DNA of 64,000 nucleotides from Endocalyx cinctus (taxonomy: Eukaryota > Ascomycota > Sordariomycetes > Amphisphaeriales > Apiosporaceae): NCBI GenBank assembly GCA_001600455.1, contig BCKC01000001.1, positions 1,948,441-2,012,440 of the forward strand, given 5' to 3'. The notes below the pieces were generated by a model, which had not been told where the DNA came from, did no database searches, and worked only from the letters and a program-made list of their open reading frames with translations. Below, piece after piece: positions 11,651-23,227 of this stretch. A program made the position numbers and the translations under genes. Position 1 is the first letter of the stretch; each line of letters opens with the position of its first letter.

Positions 11651-12544
11651 ATGTCCTCCTCTGAGCAGACGTGAGTTCTTTCCCCTACAGCCTAGCTTAA
11701 TATAACTATATTTCAGTTGAAACTTATTAACGTTCCATATGTATATAGCTTCATTGCTATCAAGCCTGATGGCGTCCAGCGTGGCCTCGTTGGTCCTATC
11801 GTCAGCCGCTTCGAGAGCCGTGGGTAAGTACATATACGATTTTGCTAATTATACCCAAAATATACTAATTCTCGTCTTGTAGATACAAGCTCGTTGCCAT
11901 CAAGCTTGTTACCCCTGGCAAGGCTCACCTCGAGGAGCACTGTGAGTCCTCCCTCTTAGGCAATTCCACCTGCTTCGAAGCTAATATATATTTTTCTATA
12001 GACTCTGACCTCAAGGACAAGCCCTTCTTCGCTGGCCTCGTCGAGTGTACGTTGAACTAACAACTCTGGTAACATTCCAAACAACTGACCTGGACTATAG
12101 ACATGAACAGTGGCCCGATCTGCGCCATGGTTTGGGAGGGTCGTGATGCCGTCAAGACTGGCCGAAGTACGTATTAGCCTGAAATGCCTATAAGATCAGA
12201 TTGGTACTGACTATGACTTCTCTTAAAAGCTCTCCTCGGTGCCACCAACCCTCTTGCCTCCGCCCCTGGCACCATCCGTGTAAGTAATATACCGACTCAC
12301 ATTGCCGTTGAATTTCACCTTCTCATAACTATACCGACCTTTTTCTCGTGTCAACTTATATCAATGATGGAACAAGCTGTTAACATTGGATTAGGGTGAC
12401 TTCGCCATTGATGTTGGACGAAACGTATGCCACGGTTCCGACAGCGTCGAGAGCGCCAAGAAGGAGATTGCCCTCTGGTTCAAGGAGGGTGATGTCGTCA
12501 GCTACGAGAGCGCCCAGGCCAAGTGGATCTACGAGAAGCCATAA
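11651..12544 (+). CDS. Nucleoside diphosphate kinase
   Basis: Seven exons: 11651-11670, 11749-11823, 11883-11941, 12002-12046, 12101-12166, 12230-12279 and 12395-12544. Together they encode 154 residues, the standard length of the family. The enzyme moves the gamma phosphate between nucleoside tri- and diphosphates through a phospho-His. The sequence shows the N-terminal [11 protein letters not shown], the catalytic H118 in [12 protein letters not shown], the same number as in human NDPK, and the C-terminal WIYEKP. The gene is intron-dense, with six introns for 154 codons, and codon use favours C-ending codons as expected for high expression. An unusual in-frame extension lies upstream (11303-11650). 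The gene is convergent with the next gene, with about 240 bp between stops. Confidence 0.97.
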
Positions 12545-12781
12545 ATTACTTGTGAAAAACTAGATTAGCATCGTTCTGGCAAGAACAAACTTGAGGAGAC
12601 AGGCACGCAAGTGCCGTGTAACTTACTTGGTTCAAGACACCTGAAGATCTTGTATACAGACGAAGCAATTAGAGCAAGATAAAAATAAACAAAAAATCAT
12701 AGACAGGAGATTTCGTTGTATTATGGAATATGTGCATGTTCAATAGACCTTTCTCATTAACTGGACAGTGCACCTTTATGA

Positions 12782-13714
12782 TCATGTCTTTTTCCAGATA
12801 GCGCGTCTAAAGGCAACGAGCGCTCGTGCGAAAGAGGGCGTCAGCCAAAGACTCAGAGCTATCCTCGGAATGAGCAGCATCTTGGTTATCGTGTAGGCCG
12901 CTGCGATCTGAACACCCAGTTTGTAACCCTGTGATGTGTTCTCAACCGTGACAACTCGCTTGACTTTCTGCCAAGCCATTGACGTTACTTTCTTACCCTC
13001 CTCGTCAGCCTCGGACGTGTTCGTAGCCTCCGTATCCTCTACGTCGTTTTTGCTAGTTCTAAACCACCCCATCCAACGGCCTTCGTTCTTATTCGCCTTC
13101 TTCTTCTGCTCCGCCTCTTCAAGCTTCAACTCCTCCTCCAAAGCCCGTTCGCTACGATCCACCTCATCGTAGTTCTCCTTCCCGCCGCCGAGCCCAAACC
13201 ACCCTTTCTTCCGAAAATACCCGGCGTACTTGCGCAACCCTTCCTCGGCCCAGCCGGCCCACGGTCCGAAAACCCACGACGTCGGCACCCACCCGGTCGC
13301 GTGAAACGCGTACAGGAGCCCGAAGAGGGGCAGGATCGCGGTCAGCTCGTGCAGGACTAGGAAAGCGCCTACGTGGGATAGAGGCGCCGAGCGCAGCGCC
13401 GCGAAGGAGGGATGGAGGGATCGCGGGAGCCAACGTTTGGTTCGGTCGAGGATTTTGTTGAGACGTGTTTGCTGCTGCTGCGACGCTTGTTCGGGTTCGT
13501 GGGGACGACCCGTCGATTGGTAGCGTCGGTGAGGGCGGGGGTTGAGGGTTCGCGGCGTGGCTCGGCGCGGAGCGGGAGGTGGGAGCGAGTTGCGTAATGC
13601 GAAGGGACGGCGGGGCGATTGCACGGATGTGCTGAAGAAGTTTGGCCGCGGACGTGGATGGGAGGAGAAGGGTGATATTCGCTGTAGAGATCTATTGCTG
13701 ATGGCGAGCGACAT
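12782..13714 (-). CDS. Mitochondrial FAM210 (DUF1279)-like membrane protein
   Basis: Single exon of 310 residues. The first ~75 residues are rich in Arg, Ser and Pro with almost no acidic residues, which looks like a mitochondrial presequence. A first hydrophobic segment (about residues 113-140) carries HELTAILPLFGLLYAFH. A charged, Glu/Lys-rich linker follows, then a second hydrophobic segment near the C-terminus with a TKMLLIPRIALSLWLTP motif. That K...P-R-I....L..TP signature, together with the first helix, matches what I know of DUF1279/FAM210 proteins, whose yeast member MRX11 associates with mitochondrial ribosomes. The role is inferred from the family. A start further upstream is not needed. 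Confidence 0.7.
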   Translation of the reverse strand: MSLAISNRSLQRISPFSSHPRPRPNFFSTSVQSPRRPFALRNSLPPPAPRRATPRTLNPRPHRRYQSTGRPHEPEQASQQQQTRLNKILDRTKRWLPRSLHPSFAALRSAPLSHVGAFLVLHELTAILPLFGLLYAFHATGWVPTSWVFGPWAGWAEEGLRKYAGYFRKKGWFGLGGGKENYDEVDRSERALEEELKLEEAEQKKKANKNEGRWMGWFRTSKNDVEDTEATNTSEADEEGKKVTSMAWQKVKRVVTVENTSQGYKLGVQIAAAYTITKMLLIPRIALSLWLTPSFARALVAFRRAIWKKT

Positions 13715-14435
13715 TTTTTTTGCGCCTTTTGGATCCGCCCCTCTGTGGCGTGCGCTTTATTGATCGATTCAATTATTGTGCCATAGGCAGATTAGTGGTT
13801 CTAGAAAGAGAGTTAGTATTCATATAGCCATTTTATATATAGTATAAACGGAGCTAGACAAAAAGAAAAAAAAAAGGGTTTTTTTTTTCGTTGAAGCAAA
13901 TTATTGCGATGAAATTGGCGGAGCAAAATAATTATCGGTTAATGAGAGAAATGAGAAAGACGGGATGACGTCGAGACAAAGCTACTAGCTACCCAGGTAT
14001 TATCCGTTTTGGGACACTTTATAAGCCCCACCCCTGGTCCCTTAACCACAAGATAAGAAAAAGGAGAGAAAAGAAACCTTCCAGAAGACGAATGGATAAA
14101 CATAATATATATCGAAATCGTTACTATTAATATACTGCAGTATGCAAGATGCTTTTTTTTTAGAAAAAAGAAAAGAAAAAGGAGAGAATATGATGATTCA
14201 ATTCCTCGGTTAGCAAATGGGCCACGAAGAGAAACATCCCTTTGGATGACAGTCGACTGCATAATAAATCTATATATACATATGAGCAAAGCTTAAGACA
14301 TACCGGTTGGTTAGTTCATACTGAGACTCATTTCGTCTCTCTCTCGTTTTTTTTTCTTTTTTCTTTTTGACAGTTATAACTAGACAGCGTCTGCTTCTTT
14401 CTAAAAAGGGGAAGATTACATGCATCTAATCAAAA
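13715..14435. other. Spacer with A/T-rich homopolymer runs
   Basis: No gene seen. It contains the 5' flank of the FAM210-like gene and the 3' flank of the periplasmic-binding-fold gene, several A or T runs (for example near 13866-13890 and 14345-14370), and no supported ORF. Confidence 0.6.
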
Positions 14436-15440
14436 TTAACCAACCAGCATCTGCTGAGGCTGTAACCCTTTCCCATCGACCAAGACGCCGGCCTTGCGCA
14501 GGATGCCGACGCATTTCTGAACAACCTCGACGTCGACGCCCTCGGTCCCGGCCGTGGCGAAGCGGACCGTCTTGAGCCACTCGCGCGCGTCCTCCTCCGA
14601 GTAATCGAGGTGGGTGCTGATGTAGGCGACGGCCTCGTCGTGGTTAGCGTTAAAATGCTCGATCCCCTTATCGAGCTTCGCGAACAGGTCCTTCAGCCTA
14701 GGGTCGTCTCCGGTCGAGGTCGAGGTGGTCGAGGCGACGATCTTCCAGCTGCTCCAGGGGGTGTAGATCTCCCCGACGCGCCGGATCTCCCCGCTGTCGT
14801 AGTACCGCTTCGACGTGAAGTGCTCCCACATGAAGAAGTCGGCGGTCCCGTCGTTGACGGCGTTCCGGAGGTTCGCGAAGTTGTGCAGGATCACAAAGTC
14901 GGAGTAAGGTGACGAGGACGAAGGAGTCAACCACCCCTGCTGATCAGCTAGCACGTACCCCATCACCTGACTGCCCGAACCTAAGCGAGATATACCGATC
15001 TTGGAACCCTGCAACGATGACACCGAGGTTATCTCCGGTCGCTGGGCGCCGGTCGAGATGGCCCAACCTATTTCATTTGGTTAATAATACGTAAAACTAC
15101 ATAATATCGAGAGTGTGTTCAATATGAAAGCGGAAGTAGACAAAAAAAAAAAGATATGCCTACATAAAGGGGTCTCGACGTAAGTTCCTACAATCCGATA
15201 ACCACCATCTCCCTCGACGTCGGCTTTACCTAGTCCGGCCACCCATCCCTCCGTAAGTCCGATACCCACATCGATCTCCCCGGCCCGGATAGCCGTGATC
15301 ATATGACCGGTACCGGACGGAAAGGGGATCAATTTTGCTACGAGGCCGAAGTACTTCTGAGCGAAATAGAGAGGCGTGGAGAAATGTTCCGGTACGTACC
15401 CGATCCGAAGCGGCGCTTCCGCGGCGTTGTCTGCTGCCAT
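14436..15440 (-). CDS. Periplasmic-binding-fold protein, Ca3427 / SsuA-THI5-like
   Basis: Exons 15440-15164 and 15067-14436 encode 302 residues. The protein opens with LRIGYVPEHFSTPLYFAQKY and runs through GEIDVGIGLTEGW, both typical of type 2 periplasmic binding proteins of the SsuA/THI5 group. The Candida albicans protein Ca3427 is a structurally known fungal member. The splice joins ETPL to CWAISTGA, as I expect for the family. There is no signal peptide, so it is probably cytosolic. The ligand is unknown; THI5-type relatives bind or make pyrimidine precursors and SsuA binds alkylsulfonates, but nothing here decides between them. Codon use is strongly G/C-ending. The fold is common in bacteria, so old transfer is possible. 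Confidence 0.85.
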
Positions 15441-18400
15441 TGTTTCTATTTTTAAGGGGTTCTCTCCGTCTACTTAAACTTCTCTCGGCCAAAATATTTC
15501 TTCTTGCTTGTTTTTTGTGTGCCTTTTCTTTCCTTCCGTGGGGAAACAGAATCGGGCTAACCTGGGTTTAGGTGAGTAAAGTGACGAGGATGTGTTTTCT
15601 GGATGCAAGCGTGCATGTATGACCAAAAGGGTAAATATGAATCAATGACGATGCAAATAATACTTACTATCTACAACGAGGCAACGAGGAAAAGAAAGGG
15701 GAGGGAAAATGATGTCTTGCAGCGGGTAGTTGCGGGTGTCGCGGTAGTTTGATGCGGGGATTCTCTTTGTCTGAGAAAGCCCGATATGCGGTAATCAACC
15801 TAAAGGCTCCATCCACTCCGAAATTGTCCCGAATTTCTGCCAACAACATCTGCCATATCACTAGACTTTTTAAGACGTCACCGTCGAATGTTGACTTAAA
15901 TCTAGATATTGACTATTTAAGAAATAGACTTTTTTTTTTTTTTCTATTTTTCTTCTTTTTACGAGAAATACAACGAAAGAAACGTTGCTTAAACCCATCG
16001 GATAGGGTTAGGCAGCATGCTCGCCGGACAGACTTGGTTCTTGCATATGTTACCATACCATCATAAAACTCAGGAGTATTCCGAATCCTTGCTTCTAATA
16101 TAGAAACAAATATCACATCTTCAGCAAAATAGTGTCCACATGAAAGTCTTAACCGGAAATGAAAGATACGTACGAACGGAACCCCAAGTCTGGCTTCACA
16201 AAACGTTTTGTACTTGCGTATGACAGGTATTTACTCCCAAAATTCTAGGTTTGTGATTCACACACAATTAGTTGTTTTCAGAATTTTGTAATCAACGTGT
16301 CTCTGAGATACTCGAATGTTAATATTCATCGTTGTTGAAATTAGGTGAATCAGAATGGCCAACTTATTAACACAAAGGAAAACAACGTAGCTAATTAGTC
16401 CACAATAGGTCAGAAACAGATCGGCCGCAAGTTATCTTGTTGTAAATAATCAGACAAGGTGTCAGTCCCGATCGCCTCGAGAAATCTAGACCTCTCGGAT
16501 AGATAGTAATAAATAATGCCGCGTACCTTTCAATACTTACTGACGATCATTTTTATAGGTACGAATTGTTTTTTTTATGTAGCATTTTGTGCTCCAATGC
16601 CACATCCTCCTCTTGTGATGCAACTCGCTACCGAAGCAACCCCGTGTGATCAGTCCATTGATCAGCATCGATACCAAATGGGTAGTTCGTGACGCATGCA
16701 AAGTTGTCTCAGAACATAGGAAGTGGATGAACATAAAGACAACAACCCTTGCTTGGGTGCTTTTCAACACAGGGAAACGGTATCCGCGGAAAGAAAAAAA
16801 AGAAAAAGAAACCATAGTTTCCCTCAGACCGCCTCCTTTTCCTAATTCTCCCCGGGATGTCGTTCATAGCCAGAGGCCGCAAACAAATTTAGCGTGTACA
16901 AACTGAAGACCATGGAGATCGATCAATGCGGGATAATTCTTAAAGATGTTAATAACTCAAGAAAGCTAATAATACAAGCTGTACAAAAAAACGAGTTTGC
17001 GTACAGTGACAAGTTTAAAGCCGTATATACTGCGTATACTTAGTGGTTGTCCTATTTAGAAAGAATAGACTGCAATTCTGTACAGGACGCGCGTTGTATC
17101 AGAGAGAAGGGGGCCTCTCTTAGCTCTGCTCGTTGATCAATGGACTTTTGCAAGCTAGCTATGGAGCTTCTATACAATTATTATTAGATTTCTAGGATTC
17201 AATAGAAAATAGGATATTAGCTCCTCACAGCAAACACGAGTCGCCGTATGCTTGTCTACTTGGTTAGCCAAGCTACGAGGAAGCAGCTTTCAAGTTAATC
17301 ATCATACGTAGCTCCTAGGATAATAACATCATATGAACGGAGTCCCCTTTTCAGAAACTCCTCTAACTTCCTTGGCCTTGCCACATCTATCCTTTTTAGT
17401 ACAGGAATGAATTGAATTTATCTATTTTGTAAAAGTCCCTCTGGCTAGTTGGAGCATGCCGGGTTCTCCTAATCCTTCCGAGAAAAGAAGAATACGAAAC
17501 AAATAATTGTATCTGCCGACCACGCAAAAGAAGAATTTAGTCTGCCGGGGTGATATTTTACTTTCTTTTGTTGTTATCGATGGGTCTTAGTAACTTAAAC
17601 CACGTAAATCCTCGAGTTCCGATAGGTCCGTAGCTCATAATTTCATATCTTATACTATTACTCGTTATATACAGTGTTGAGTCGATCATTGATGTTATCG
17701 GCATGTCTGGCATGAATAGCAACGCTGTGAGAAATCGAGCGGAACGAAGAGGCAGGGTCGGCGGTTTTGTTCTCCGCAAAGAGCGCTTTAAAAATAGTTA
17801 AATTGCAGAACAATGTGGTAAGTACAAGCATCAACTTCCAGGGTGTAATGACTAGTTATATGCAATTCGTACGAGTTATTGCGTCGATCTGTTGAATGAA
17901 GGAATCCTTCTCCTCTCTTTTTTCATATTATATCGCCGGAAGTCTACTAAATCATCAGGTGAAGTTGCGACGGCGTAGTGACACGTCTAATCGACATATG
18001 CTAGAAGCAACCAACAAGATAGGATTCGAGATGCAGATATGCAGTTTTCTAAAGTGCGGATAGTTGGATAGTAATAAAAAAAGAGAGATACAATAGACAA
18101 AGTACTCTCGGGGATTTGCCCCGAAGATTTTTGATGACGAAAGGACATCGCATCGGGTCGACTAAGCCGTAATCAGCGAACGGCTCCTATATCCGCTCCC
18201 ACCAATCACCCCTGAAAACGGTGAGCGAAATAGGAAAACTTAGAGAAAGGTGGGAAAGAAGGAAGGAATCAAAAGAATCAAATGCGGCGTGTGGTACCGT
18301 ACCCAACCCATGCAGTGAGTAAGATGTAGCGAGCCTCAGTCCTGATCAAGTTAAAACTGACACACCGGGCTAGCGTGGCTCAGGGACTTTTGACATCGAC

Positions 18401-19183
18401 CCATGAACGTAACACGTACCGTTGGAGGGAACCGGGGCAATGCATGACAGGTCAATAATAGATAATATGTATCTATATTTGAGTTAGCGAGTTAACTGGA
18501 TGTTTGCTTACATTGTGGGTTATGTAACCGTTCAAGATAATCCTTCGAGACCAATCATCTTCGAGGTAAAAGAGGGATACCATATGTATATTTTATCCCT
18601 TCGTATCTTATGGGGTTTCCTACCTACATAGGTAGGTAGATAGATAATTATTGTTTTTTTTTTCTCTTATATTTCTTCTTGATTGAGATACGAAAAATGT
18701 ATATATTTTCTTTCTTTCTTTTTTCTTCTATCTATCTACCTATCTATCTAACAGTTCCTTTCCCACACCCCTCTTCTTAAATGACCAACCAAGTATATAA
18801 GATGAAAACAAATCAAATTTATGTTAAAAGTACATTGCATCAAACTAAACACATGGACCCCAGTCTTGGCTGCAGGCCTTACGCATCGACGAACCCGTCC
18901 CATTTCCTCTATGATCGAGTCGGGTCGTTTACGTTTTAGGTATAGTATAGATATTTTGTTATACAATTTAAGAAGTATGTGCTGCATGTATGGTATATTC
19001 CATAGTAGAAGATTAAAAAAAAAAAAAGGAACAGTGGAGTTCTCGTATAGGTTGAATAATGAGNGTAANAACAAGAAAAATAAGGAAAATAATTAAGACG
19101 ATGCGGCACAGAATTAAAGCTACAACAAACATTCTACTACATTATAGAATATCCAGGAAATCATATATGTATACATGAGTTAG

Positions 19184-19200
19184 TACCTAGGTACTCCGTA
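19184..19200. repeat. Dispersed palindrome TACCTAGGTA (copy 2) fused to TACTCCGTA
   Basis: TACCTAGGTA (19184-19193) overlaps TACTCCGTA (19192-19200), both words that recur in other spacers of the window. Confidence 0.8.
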
Positions 19201-19707
19201 CATGTTGTGTATAATATGACCTTGCATACGCAGCGCATGTACCTTTGTACTCTTTCTTCCATGCATTATCATCGTTCGGCTTTTCCCTTTCGTCAAAAAA
19301 TCCTCTGTAAATCATCTTGGCCAATGTCACCGTAGCGAAAAAACCTCCGGTTCTCTGTCACCATATTTTCATTTTATTGATATCCCTGGTCATTTCATTA
19401 TGGGGAATGAGAAAAATCCGATAATCTGATACTGCGCTAACAACAGCCTGCTTTTTTCCATTCACCAGCTGACCGAGTTGTTTGTTGGCCTTGCCTGGTG
19501 AAAGAGATCTATACTATATCATTGTTTCTCCTTTGACAAGGGGTTTAATCTATGACCAACGGGCCAACCAGCATCTTGGTTCTTCTCCCTAATTTTTACC
19601 GATTCTTTTTTTTTTCTCCCTTTTCCTTTCCTGGACCTATCAGACTTACTGTCTCACCTTCTTTTTTATTTTTCTTTTGGGGAATAAAATAAATGAATAA
19701 ATAATAA

Positions 19708-19715
19708 TATATAAA
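19708..19715 (+). promoter_or_regulatory. TATA box of the SDR gene
   Basis: TATATAAA lies 120 bp upstream of the ATG at 19835, with a C/T-rich stretch just before the start. Position and sequence fit a TATA element; no other evidence. Confidence 0.45.
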
Positions 19716-19834
19716 CTCTTTAAAAGGAGAAAGGGGTCTTTCGCAAATGGCCACCTCGACAACCCTTTCTTCCTACTCTTCATCTCACTTCATCCCTTTA
19801 CATAAACTCATCATCTTCACATCATCCTTCCCAA

Positions 19835-21186
19835 ATGTCTATTACTAAACGTGTAGTACTCATCACCGGCCTCACCGGCTACCTGGCCGGGAGGACCGCC
19901 GAAGCCGCCCTGAAGGCGGGCTTCCGGGTCCGCGGCACGGTGCGCGACCTCGCCGCCGGAGCCAAGGTCAAGGCCGCTCTCTGCACCCTCGGTTACGACG
20001 CCGACGACATCGAGGTGGTGAAGGTTCTCGACGTCTGCCAAACGGGCTCGTGTGACGAAGTCGTAAAAGGTACAGGAACATTTAAAACAAACAACTCTTT
20101 TTTTTTGTACCTTTTTTGTCCCCCCTTACCCCATCTGCGAAAGAGGGGAGGGGAGGAGAGGGGTATTAAAAAAGAAAGGAGTAATATTATATGATTTTTT
20201 TTAAAAAAGCCAAGAGAAATTCCTGCTGACGTGTGATTTTGGGGCGTACCAGGCTGTACCGCGATCTTCCACCTCGCGTACCCCATGTCCGACATCTGGA
20301 CGATGAACCCGGCCGAGGTGGTGCGGGCGGGCGTCGACGGCGTGACGAGCGTCCTCGCGTCGGCGCTCGCCCGCGCGGACCCTCAGCAGCTCCGGACCGT
20401 CGCCCTCTTGTCCTCGACCGCGGCCGTGTTTGACTCCCCGGCCGAGGGCCGGACGCACTCGGAAAGAGACTGGAACACGACCTCCTCGGGCCTCGTCGAG
20501 AAGATGGGAGACGACGCGGGAGGCTTCAACGCTTACTGCGCCAGCAAGACCGAGGCCGAGAGGGCCTTCTGGAGGTTCAGGGACGAGAATAAGCCGCCTT
20601 TTGCGATGACCTCTTTACAACCTTCGTAAGTGACATTAATACTAACAAACATATCTACTCTTGATAATTCTTTTTCAAGTATATGAAATTTTCTTCACTA
20701 ATAAAATATACTTTTTTTGTAAAAATAAACAAATTCAGATACTTCATCGGCGCACCTTTAATACCGTGGGAAACGCCCGCACAAATCCCGTACTCGAACA
20801 GCCCCTTCTGGCAGGTCGTTTCGGGGCAAGGAGACGTGCCGGGGCCGATGATGATGTACGAGGACTCGATCGACGTGCGGGACGTGGCCTCGGTGCTGAC
20901 GTGGGCGGCGACGAACCCGGACAAGGCCGACGGCGAGCGGTACGTCTGCTCGTCGCACGCCGGGGGCGGTCAGGCCATCGCCGACATCCTCGCTAAGCGC
21001 GCCCCTTCCCTGAGCAATTGCAGACACCCCGGTGCGCCGGGAAAGGGTTACAACGCCGATTACAAACCTAAGGGCGACGCCCTCGGCTTCGACGGCAGTA
21101 AAGCCGTTAAGGCTATGGGGCGGGATTGGATCCCCTACGAGCAGAGCGTTTTGGACTTGGCTGCTTTTTTACAACGATACCTGTGA
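19835..21186 (+). CDS. Extended SDR: dihydroflavonol-reductase-like NAD(P)H oxidoreductase
   Basis: Exons 19835-20069, 20253-20625 and 20739-21186 encode 351 residues. The Rossmann start reads VVLITGLTGYLAGRTAEAAL, a TGxxGYLA variant of the extended SDR glycine motif. The catalytic Ser lies in LLSSTAAVF (S132/133), with Y173 and K177 in AYCASKTEAERAF. This is the pattern of dihydroflavonol 4-reductase, cinnamoyl-CoA reductase and methylglyoxal-reductase relatives, so the likely reaction is NADPH-dependent reduction of a carbonyl; the substrate is unknown. The region after FIGAPLIPWE and the YEDSIDVRDVA segment is the usual C-terminal substrate lobe. Codon use is very rich in G/C at third positions. 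No other biosynthetic genes lie beside it, so it does not look like part of a secondary-metabolite cluster. Confidence 0.88.
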
Positions 21187-22429
21187 TGATACCATAATTC
21201 TTCCTTTTTTTTTTTGTTCCGTCTCCTTAATTTTCCGTCACGCTTTCACTTTTCCTCTCCTGCATTACGCTGTGTGTTTTATTTCACTTCATTGCAGTCA
21301 CATAGAGGGTCATGTTGATATATAAGAAATGAGTCTCATGATTTAATGATTAATGTTATTTCAATTCATTCTACATGTCTCCTATTTTTCTCATCCTTAA
21401 TAATAGGTACCTAAAGCATACAAATAATAAATTCTTAGACGTATCTATGATATTATTGCTTCTTTGTGCTCTTATCGTGGATTTGATATGTATGTCTTCC
21501 GTACCACACACCAGAAACCAAAAAAACCTAGCGGGACCCATCGTAGAAGTTTCAATAATGTGGAGTCTCACTCTTAATCTTTTTTTTTTTTTCAGCTTCG
21601 TGAACTTCGTCTCACCTCCTTTTCTCCTCAACGACCCACGATGGACTTTTGTCATTAGTACAATTATTTGTACCCGACCGTCCGGACCGAAATCCAAGCG
21701 GGTCCTCAAGATAGGACTAAAAATGCTTACACTAGTTCTGTTAGTTACAGTCAATAGCTATTTTATTTCTCCTTGAATGAGATCACACCGACAGATTCAT
21801 GAGAGATAAAGAAAAAGAAAAGAGGATACTCTGATGCATTGAATCAAGATATATTTAGTTTCTATAACTTCAAATAATATAAGAAAGCAAGAATTCATGG
21901 ATATTACGTAGCAACCTCAACTTTCGGTGAAACAAGTGGTCACTCGTTTACTGGTAATGGAGGGAAATATCCATAGTCACAGGGGGGAAAAAATCAATTG
22001 TTCAAATCATATGGGCTAGTTCCTATGTATGTATATATGTATAAACACAAAAGAAGCTCGCTAATTTTCCACGTGAATATTTGGTGTATAGTTAACGCAC
22101 TTCTCAACATAGTTAACGCACTTCTCAACTCCATGATGTACGGTCCTGACCCTCCCCCTCAACCCTGTAGAGAGGCGTGTACGGTATGGTATATTAAACA
22201 ATATCTCCAGCTCTAGCTGGGCTATACAAGAATAAAAAATTCCATCGTAACCGAAAGGGTATCAACAACGCTAAGCATTCCACCTTCATTATGCACGTTC
22301 ATGAAAGGAGAAAAAAAAGAAGAAAAAAAAAAGGGTGGAGTATACTCCAGCTAGCGTTTCGGTTATATCTGCCGAGAGCCGATAATATTAATCTCCCGAA
22401 AATATCGAGAATAGGACGGAAATTTTCTT
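21187..22429. other. Spacer between convergent genes
   Basis: No supported gene. Overlapping ORFs on both strands at 21371-21776 are AT-rich and low in complexity and are not believed. The spacer contains a perfect 21-bp tandem duplication (22088-22129) and A/G-rich runs near 22310-22335. Confidence 0.6.
22088..22129. repeat. Perfect 21-bp tandem duplication
   Basis: The unit ATAGTTAACGCACTTCTCAAC occurs twice with no spacer and no mismatch (22088-22108 and 22109-22129). The absence of differences suggests a recent duplication. It sits in a spacer and holds GTTAAC half-palindromes. Confidence 0.95.
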
Positions 22430-23227
22430 TTATAAGTTAAATAAACTCACAAGGACGAGCCATCCGACTAGCCACGAACCAAGTAACAGGGTCTTAGCTT
22501 GCCCTGATACGACGTTACTCGAAGCATCCGAAGAGCCGTTCACGACCTCGCCGGTCGAAGCCAGGACCCTTTCACCGGTAGGGTATCTAATGTTGTAGAC
22601 CGGATCCGAGTCGAGGACGGAAGGGTCGCCCAGCTGGCTGTCCGAGCAGGTCGGCTGGTTCGCCGTCGGCCAGTCGAGGGTGCACTTATCGTCGTGGCCG
22701 TAGGAGCAGACCGAGTCGAGGATGTTGAAGAGGACGTAGTTGTCGGCGACCCAGCTGCCCTCCTGCTCGAGGCAGCTGGCGAGGAAGTTCATGCTGTTGG
22801 CGGCGCTGAGGGGCAGCTTCTTGCCGCTCGTGTTGATCAGGTCGGCGCACTGGGAGGCGGCCACGTTCTCGAACTGCATCTCGAGCGCGCCCCCGGCCGC
22901 GGGCGATTTCGTCGCCGACGACCCCGTGTACAGGTAGTTCCAGGCGTCGTAGCTGACGTCGTAGGCGCCCTGCGACTGGTCCACCCGCAGCAGCTTTACG
23001 TTCCGGCCCTCGTAGCTGAGCGACACGCAGATGTTGTCGCAGCTCACCGACGCGGGCCAGTACGCTACCCGGTTCGTGTTGATCTTGCACCCCAGCACGC
23101 CGACCGAGGACGAGTAGCTGTCGTGCGGCGTCGCCCAGACGGTGCCGCTGTCGCTCGTCTGGGCCGAAGCGCGGCCCGACATTAATGTCGTCGTTACTCC
23201 GACAACTGAAAACAACGTCCACCGCAT
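22430..23227 (-). CDS. GPI-anchored secreted Cys-containing protein, unknown function
   Basis: Single exon of 265 residues. Residues 1-22 form a signal peptide ending ASA. The mature part has about ten Cys, among them SCDNICVSLSYEGR, SQCADLI, LASCL, VCSYG, KCTLDW and PTCSD. An ordered-looking core runs over residues ~45-190 and includes DVSYDAWNYL. The C-terminus is a Ser/Asn-rich linker (VNGSSDASSNV) followed by a hydrophobic tail of ~18 residues, the usual form of a GPI signal. I recognise the core as a conserved hypothetical family of filamentous ascomycetes but know no function; a cell-wall or surface role is inferred. Codon use is extremely G/C-ending, which also opens long false ORFs on the other strand and frames. 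Confidence 0.85.
   Translation of the reverse strand: MRWTLFSVVGVTTTLMSGRASAQTSDSGTVWATPHDSYSSSVGVLGCKINTNRVAYWPASVSCDNICVSLSYEGRNVKLLRVDQSQGAYDVSYDAWNYLYTGSSATKSPAAGGALEMQFENVAASQCADLINTSGKKLPLSAANSMNFLASCLEQEGSWVADNYVLFNILDSVCSYGHDDKCTLDWPTANQPTCSDSQLGDPSVLDSDPVYNIRYPTGERVLASTGEVVNGSSDASSNVVSGQAKTLLLGSWLVGWLVLVSLFNL

Larger units (their letters stand above)
15441..19834. other. 4.4 kb spacer without supported genes
   Basis: I see no gene, although both strands were read. ORFs are short, AT-rich and without family motifs. The spacer holds homopolymer T/A tracts (15930, 19017), a CTAC/TAGG-rich patch with microsatellite-like TCTATC runs around 18617-18760, an inverted repeat TCGGGG-ATTTG-CCCCGA at 18108-18124, one TACCTAGGTA palindrome (19184-19193) fused to TACTCCGTA (19192-19200), and two ambiguous bases at 19064 and 19069. 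A TATATAAA at 19708-19715 probably belongs to the SDR gene. Confidence 0.6.

Noticed and set aside
21371..21776. Overlapping ORFs of ~130 residues on both strands
   Set aside because: AT-rich, low complexity, no known motif, no start context or intron support; both strands being open points to chance.
22686..23222. Long ORFs in other frames over the GPI-protein gene
   Set aside because: They lack the signal peptide, Cys pattern and GPI tail of the chosen frame and are very Arg-rich.
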